Origin: CAYTQK01 sp964439745
GTDB lineage: Bacteria > Desulfobacterota > Desulfobacteria > Desulfobacterales > Desulfosudaceae
NCBI GenBank assembly: GCA_964439745.1
Contig: CAYTQK010000147.1
Span: 1 to 8,415 of the forward strand
Length of the DNA: 8,415 nt
Direction: 5' to 3'
Below the pieces are notes generated by a model that saw only the letters and a list, made by a program, of their open reading frames with translations, did no database searches and was not told the origin of the DNA. How positions within the stretch are numbered: the first letter of the stretch is position 1; every line of letters begins with the position of its first letter. The translations under genes were made by a program, and so were the position numbers. This document shows positions 1-6,100 of this stretch, one piece after another.

Positions 1-198
1 ATCTTCAGCTTTGAAGACGGCTGGGGCAGCGATACCATTGAAAACGGCGGCGGCAGCAATACCCTTGATTTTTCGGCCGTAACCGCCGACCTGACCTTTA
101 CCTTCGGCAGCGATAATACCGTTTCGGTGACCGACGGGGAAAACGAGCTGAAACCTGCCGAAGGTATAAATAATATTATTGCCGGTTCCGGCGACAAC
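1..198 (+). repeat. A-type RTX-flanked module, copy A1 (partial at 5' edge)
   Basis: Residues 1-66 form the first visible copy of the A module. It starts with an aromatic 'FSFEDGWGSDTI' strand, continues with 'NTLDFSAVTADLT' and 'TVSVTDGENEL', and ends in 'IIAGSGDN'. The same order recurs at residues 248-314, 748-815, 982-1049 and 1050-1117. The closing GSGDN resembles half an RTX nonapeptide, so these modules are probably calcium-stabilised beta folds chained head to tail. The window edge may cut off the first residue or two. Confidence 0.75.
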
Positions 199-3100
199 CG
201 CTTTGTGTTTGAAAGAGACGCCGCTTTTGCCGGCACTGTTGACGCTTCCGCCGGCGCCCATAACACCCTGGATTTTTCCCGGGTGGTTCCGGAAATTGAT
301 CCCGCCAGTGAAGAGACGCCGGACCGGACCGGCCTGGATTTGTCGGTGACCGTGCATAGCGGCGGGACGGTTTCGGCCGGCGCCGATGGCTCCACCATTG
401 TCGCCGGCCTGGGCCACCTTGATGAGATCATCGGTGGTTCCGGCGACAATCAGTTTGTTTTTGAGAACGGCGCTGTTTTTGCCGGCCAGATCAACGGCGG
501 CGAGGGCGGCAGCAATACCCTGGACTACGCCGCTTATGACAGCAGTGTCACCGTTGACCTGGACGCCGACACGGCTACCGGCACTGCCGGTATCAGCAAT
601 TTTTCCAATATCATCGGCGGTTCCGGCAACGATGTTCTCACCGGCGATGAATATGCCAACGACATCGACGGCGGCGCCGGCCATGACATCATTGACGGCG
701 GTATTGGCGAAGATACCCTGACCGGCGGCAGCGAGGACGATACCTTCCGGTTTGCCGATGACTGGGGTGCCGATACAATAACTGATGGGGATATGGGCGA
801 CAACACCCTGGATTTTTCGCAAGTTACCGCCGACCTGGAGGTGACTTTTGCCGCCGACGGCACCATTTTGGTGGATGACTATACCAGCCGGCTGGAAACC
901 AGCGCGAATGTCTCGGCCATCACCACCGGTGCCGGGGACGACATCTTTGTCTTCGAGAACGGCGCCGCCTATGACGGCCTTATCAGCGGCGGCAGCGATC
1001 CCGCCGAGACCAATACCCTGGATTTTTCCGCCTACCAGACACCGGTCCGGATTGATCTTGGCGCCGGCACGGTGGACATGGGCGGCTTTGTCAATGACGC
1101 CGGCGACATGGAAGGCCTGAGCGCGGATATGCCCCTGGCCTATCTCAACGACGGCGCCGGCGTGGGCCGGGCGTCCGTCTCCGAAGATACCCTCCTGGCT
1201 GATCTGCATGACGGGGCCGGGGTCGGGGAAGCGGCGGTTGTGACCGCCGAGACCCTTTTGTCCGACCTGAACGACGGGACCGGCGTGGACATGGTCGCCG
1301 GCAATGACCTGCTGATCCGCCTGTCCACGGATGAAGATATTGAGATCGATCTTGGTACTTGTACCACCCTGGGCGACGTACTTGAGGCAATTAATAACGC
1401 CGACTCCCGGCTCGAGGCGGTCATCAACGAATCTCAAAACGGCATTAACATCAGTGATTCAGCCGGCGGTGACGGCGACCTGACAGTATTCGCGCTGAAC
1501 GATTCTGCTGCCGCCGCGGACCTGGGCATCGCGGGCGTCGGCATTGAAGGCCAACTGGCCGGAACCGCCCTGGTTCACGATCTGCGCCTCACCCTGACCG
1601 ACGGCACCACCGCGGATGTCTCCCTGGCCGGGGCCGAGACCCTGGCCGACGTGATGACAGCCATTTACAAGGCCGGCCAAGGGCAGTTGAACGCCGCCAT
1701 CAACCCGGCCGGCAACGGCCTGGATATCTATGACACCGCCGACGGCGAGGGTGACCTGACCATGGCCGCGCTCAACGGCTCTCCCCTGGCCGCGGACCTG
1801 GGCCTCGCCGGCACCGGCAGCGGGAATCTGCTGGCCGGATCGGTTCTGGTTAATGATCTGCAGATTACCCTGAGCGACGGTACCGCTGTTACTGTCGCCC
1901 TGGGCGGGGCCGCCACCGTGGGCGCGGCCTTGGACGCCATCCACGCCGCCGATGCCCGGCTTGATGCGGTCATCAACCTGGCCGGCAACAGCCTTGACAT
2001 CAGCGATGCGGCCGGCGGTGCCGGAAATCTGACCATCGCCGACCTGGGCGATTCCACGGCGGCAACCGACCTGGGCATTGCCGGCACCGGTGCCGGTGCG
2101 GCTGTCGCGGGTATGGAGATTGCCGCTGCGGTGGTCACGGCCACCTTTACCGGCATGATCGACGCCACCGGCGGGTCCGGGGCCGACCTGCTCATCGGCG
2201 ACAATCAGAACAATACCCTCATCGGCGGAGACGGGGCGGATACTTTCCGTTTTGCCAACGGCTGGGGGGAAGATATCGTGGTTGACTACGGTGAGGAAGG
2301 GGAGGACGTCCTCGACCTTTCCGCTGTCACCGCTAACCTGAGTACCACCTTTCATGATGACGGCACGGTCTCGGTCACCGACGGCACCAACACACTGGAC
2401 AAGGCCGACATCATCGAGGGTCTTATCACCGGCGCGGGCGAGGATGCCTTTACTTTTGAAGACGGGGCCGATTTTGCCGGGTTTATCGACGGCGGCAGCG
2501 GCGGCACCAATATGCTGGACTATTCGGCCTATGACACTGCCGTGACCGTGGACCTGGCCGCAGGCACGGCCACCGGCACCACGGGTGTGGAAAACATTGA
2601 CAACCTTACCGGCGGGGCCGGGGATGACACCCTGACCGGAGACGACCAGGCCAACACCATCATCGGCGGCGACGGCAACGACATTATCACCGGCGGCGGC
2701 GGGGCTGACACGCTTATCGGCGGAACCGGGGACGATACCTATGTCATGACCGCCGACGGCACCGACACCATCACGGAACTTGCCGGCGAAGGTATCGACA
2801 CCCTGGATTACTCGGCTTATACCAGCAGTGTTGCCGTCGACCTGACCGCGGGCACGGCCACGGGCACCGCGGGCGTGAGCCATATCGAACGGGTCATCAC
2901 CGGCAGCGCCGGGGACACCCTGACCGGCACGGACGGGGATGACACCTTTGTTTTTCTGGATGACTGGGGCGCCGACGCGGTATCGGATCCTTCGGCGGCC
3001 GACAGCGACACCCTGGATTTTTCGGCGGTGACCCAGCCATTGACGGTTACCTTCAACGGTGACGGCACCGTTTCGGTGACCGACGGCACCAACTCCCTGA

Positions 3101-6100
3101 CCAATATCGCCAACATCGAAAACCTGGTCGGCGGCAGCGGTGATGACACCTTTGTCTTTCAGGATGACTGGGGCCATTACACCATTGTTTCGGCCGGGGA
3201 AATCGACAACGATATCCTGGATTTTTCGGCGGTGACCCGGCCTCTGACCTTTACCATTCATAATGACGGCACCGTTTCGGTGACCGACGACACCAATACC
3301 CTGGGCGCTTCTGCCGGCATTGACAATATTATCGGCGGATCAGGTACCAACACCTTTGTCTTTGAAGACCAGGGCTATCTGGACGCCTATATCGACGGCG
3401 GAGCCGGTACGGCCATCCTGGATTATTCCAACTATACCACCGCTGTTGCCGTTGACCTGTCCCGGATGGACGAGGAGGTGACCCGGATCGTGGAGGACGA
3501 GGAGGTGACCACGGTTCTGCCGGGCGAGGCCTCCGGGGTCAAGGGCATAAACAACATCGACGAGGTTATCGGCGGGAATTCGGCCGGTGACACCCTGACG
3601 GGTTTTGAAGACGACAATACCTGGGAGGTGAACGGCGCCAATTCCGGCACTGTCACCGGCGCCACTTCCGGGCGCACCGTAACTTTTGACGGTTTTGAGA
3701 ACCTGGCCGGCCAGGCCGATTATGACGACACTTTCAGCGTGCAATCCACGGGATCGGTGACCGGTTCCCTGATCGGTCAGGCCTATGGTCCTTCTACCGG
3801 CACCGATACTGTCCGGATCGAAAACGGCAGCTACACCGCTGTTACCCTGGCCGCGGCCGGCCAGGATTCCGGCTGGATCGAGCGGGACGAGGACCTGCTG
3901 CGCTATATCGGCATCAACCAGGTGATTGATCTGTCCGCGGCCGATAACAAGACCGTGGACAATGCCGCCGACCGCACCGCCCGGGTATACCTGGCCGGCG
4001 ATCCCTACGAAGTGGACCAGGACTGGATCCTGTCCGTGGACGGAAACGATTATACCCACACCGTGGCCGATGAGAACGAACGGCTGGCCGATGTCCTGAC
4101 CCACTGGGTCAGCCTGCTCCAGTTGGCCGGTTACACGGCCATTGTCCGGGACAACACCATCCAGGTGACGAATCAGGCCGGAACCACCCCGGACGTCACC
4201 ACCACCCGGGCTGATGACACCTCCACCCTGCCCGACGGCATTACCGCCCTGGTGGAAGCGCCCATTGCCAGCGACGCCGACATCCGGCTGGACCAGGACG
4301 GCGGCAATCTGACTGTGACCAGCGCAAGCGGTTCTTTTGCCGATTTGGAAATGGTTGCGCCCACCGCTGCCCTGGATCTGGCCGCCGGTGCCGGTGATGA
4401 TCATATCACCGTGGGCGCCGGGTTTGACACCAGCGCCGAGGTAACCATTGACGGCCAGGCCGGCAGCGACCGCATTGTCTACGAAGTTCAGGGAATTGCC
4501 GGCACCACCCAGGACATCACCCGGGGCGCCGACAGTATCAACCTGGATGGCACCACGGTTTTTTCCTATGCCAACACCGAACAGGCCGGAGATATTACAG
4601 TCTTTGGCACGGACAGCGCCGATGCCATCGAGATTGCCGCCGGTGGAACCGGGACGACTTATGTGGTCAGCAGCGACACCTTTGCTGACATTACCTTTGA
4701 CAACCCCGGTGCCGGCGGCCGGATTGCCCTTGACAGCATGGCCGGCGACGATACTGTCACCGTCAGCGCCGCCAGCTTTGACGCGGCCGTGACCCTGGCC
4801 GGCGGCGAGGGCGCGGATGTCCTTGACCTGGGCACCGGCACCTACAGCACCCTGGCCATTGCCGCGGATTTTGAAACGGTCAACGCCACCAGCGCCACGG
4901 TCACGGATTTTGTCTTTGACGCCCGTCCGTCCATCGCCAACCGCGTCACGGTTTCCCGGGTAGGCGGTGACATTCAGATCGTGGATGAGACCGACATCGG
5001 CACCACTACCACCACCATCAGCGACCCCACCGGTTCGCTGACCATCAATACCGGGTATAACGCGCCGGGAACAGAAGAGTATATTCATGTTGAGGCCCTG
5101 ACCCTGGACGCCGACCTGGTCCTGGACGCCGGCAGCCTCAACAGCAATGAAGACGGCGGCGACAGTGTCGTCATTGAGGGCGACCTGACGCTGGCCGGCC
5201 ATACCCTGGACATCCAGGCCGACACCGTCACCATCAACAGCGGGGTAACCGTGTCCACCAGCAACACCGGCGGGCAGGCCGGCGACATCAGCCTTCAGGG
5301 CCATGACATTACTCTGGAAACCGATGCCGCCCTGCTGGCCGACGGCGCCACCAGGGGCGACATCGACATCCTGGCGGCGGACTATACCGCCCTGTTCACT
5401 CCGCTGGTGGACGTGGAAGTCACCAAGGTCAGTTTTACCATGAAGGACGGGGCCGAGATCACGGGCGGGGACGTGGAAATTCTTGCCGCGGCCGACGCCA
5501 GCCAGACCTTTGACAGCAACCGGGACGGGTTTACCGGGGACGCCCTGTCACTCTTGAATTCGGCCCTGGGCACCATCGAAAGCCTGGCCTCCCTGATGAT
5601 CAAGGTCAGCTACGTGGAGGCCCGGGCTACCATCGATATCCAGGCCGGGTCGGCCATTACCGCGGAAAATTTTATCGCTGACGCCAGCAGCTACGCTACT
5701 GCTTCCGCCATACCCACCAAGGCTTGGGGGCTGGGCGGGGCGGCCGGGGTGGCCATCACCCAGGCCGATATCAGCATCGCCGGCACCATTACCGTGACCG
5801 GGGACGTTACCATCCATGCCCTGGCCGATCATACCATGAGCGTGGTGGCCTCGCCCAAGGCGGTCAAGGGGGTCGCCGCGGCCGTGGCCATTTCAGTGAT
5901 TGATTCGGACTCCACGGTGCACGTCACCGAGGATGCCGTGCTGAACATCGGCGGCAATCTTTCCCTGCGGGCCGAGACCGTGGACCGCAACCGCACCACC
6001 GCCCTGTCCACCGCCGGCAAGGACGGCGCCGTGGGCATTGCCGTGGCTGTCACCGTGGAAGAGGGCAGCACCAATGCCTGGCTGGACGGCAAGGCCGTCA

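Noticed and set aside
386..1120. Short + strand frames in frame 2 (386-721 and 848-1120)
   Set aside because: They overlap clear RTX and A/B modules in frame 1 and have Pro/Ala/Thr-rich composition expected of a shifted reading of the same repeats.
1138..2112. A separate flagellar gene (fliD or flagellin) overlapping or inserted here
   Set aside because: The FliD-like repeats are in the same uninterrupted frame as the RTX modules on both sides, with no internal start, stop or ribosome-binding context, so they are a domain, not a gene.
616..2745. CRISPR-like or non-coding tandem repeats
   Set aside because: The repetition is at 27-base (nine-codon) and module scale, follows the RTX protein consensus, and is not made of identical direct repeats with unique spacers.
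1459..3261. 600-codon open frame on the minus strand
   Set aside because: It is exactly in codon register with the + strand gene and bounded by a sense TCA codon. Its translation is a Gly/Val/Asp/Ala-rich mirror of the sense repeats with no recognisable domain, so it is a shadow.
3340..5304. 654-codon open frame on the minus strand
   Set aside because: Same codon-register antisense shadow; its end coincides with the sense TCA at 3340. The + strand encodes recognisable RTX-type and beta modules over the same bases.
5390..5420. A gene boundary or fusion point where composition changes
   Set aside because: The frame continues without stop or plausible re-initiation; the change is a domain transition within one protein.
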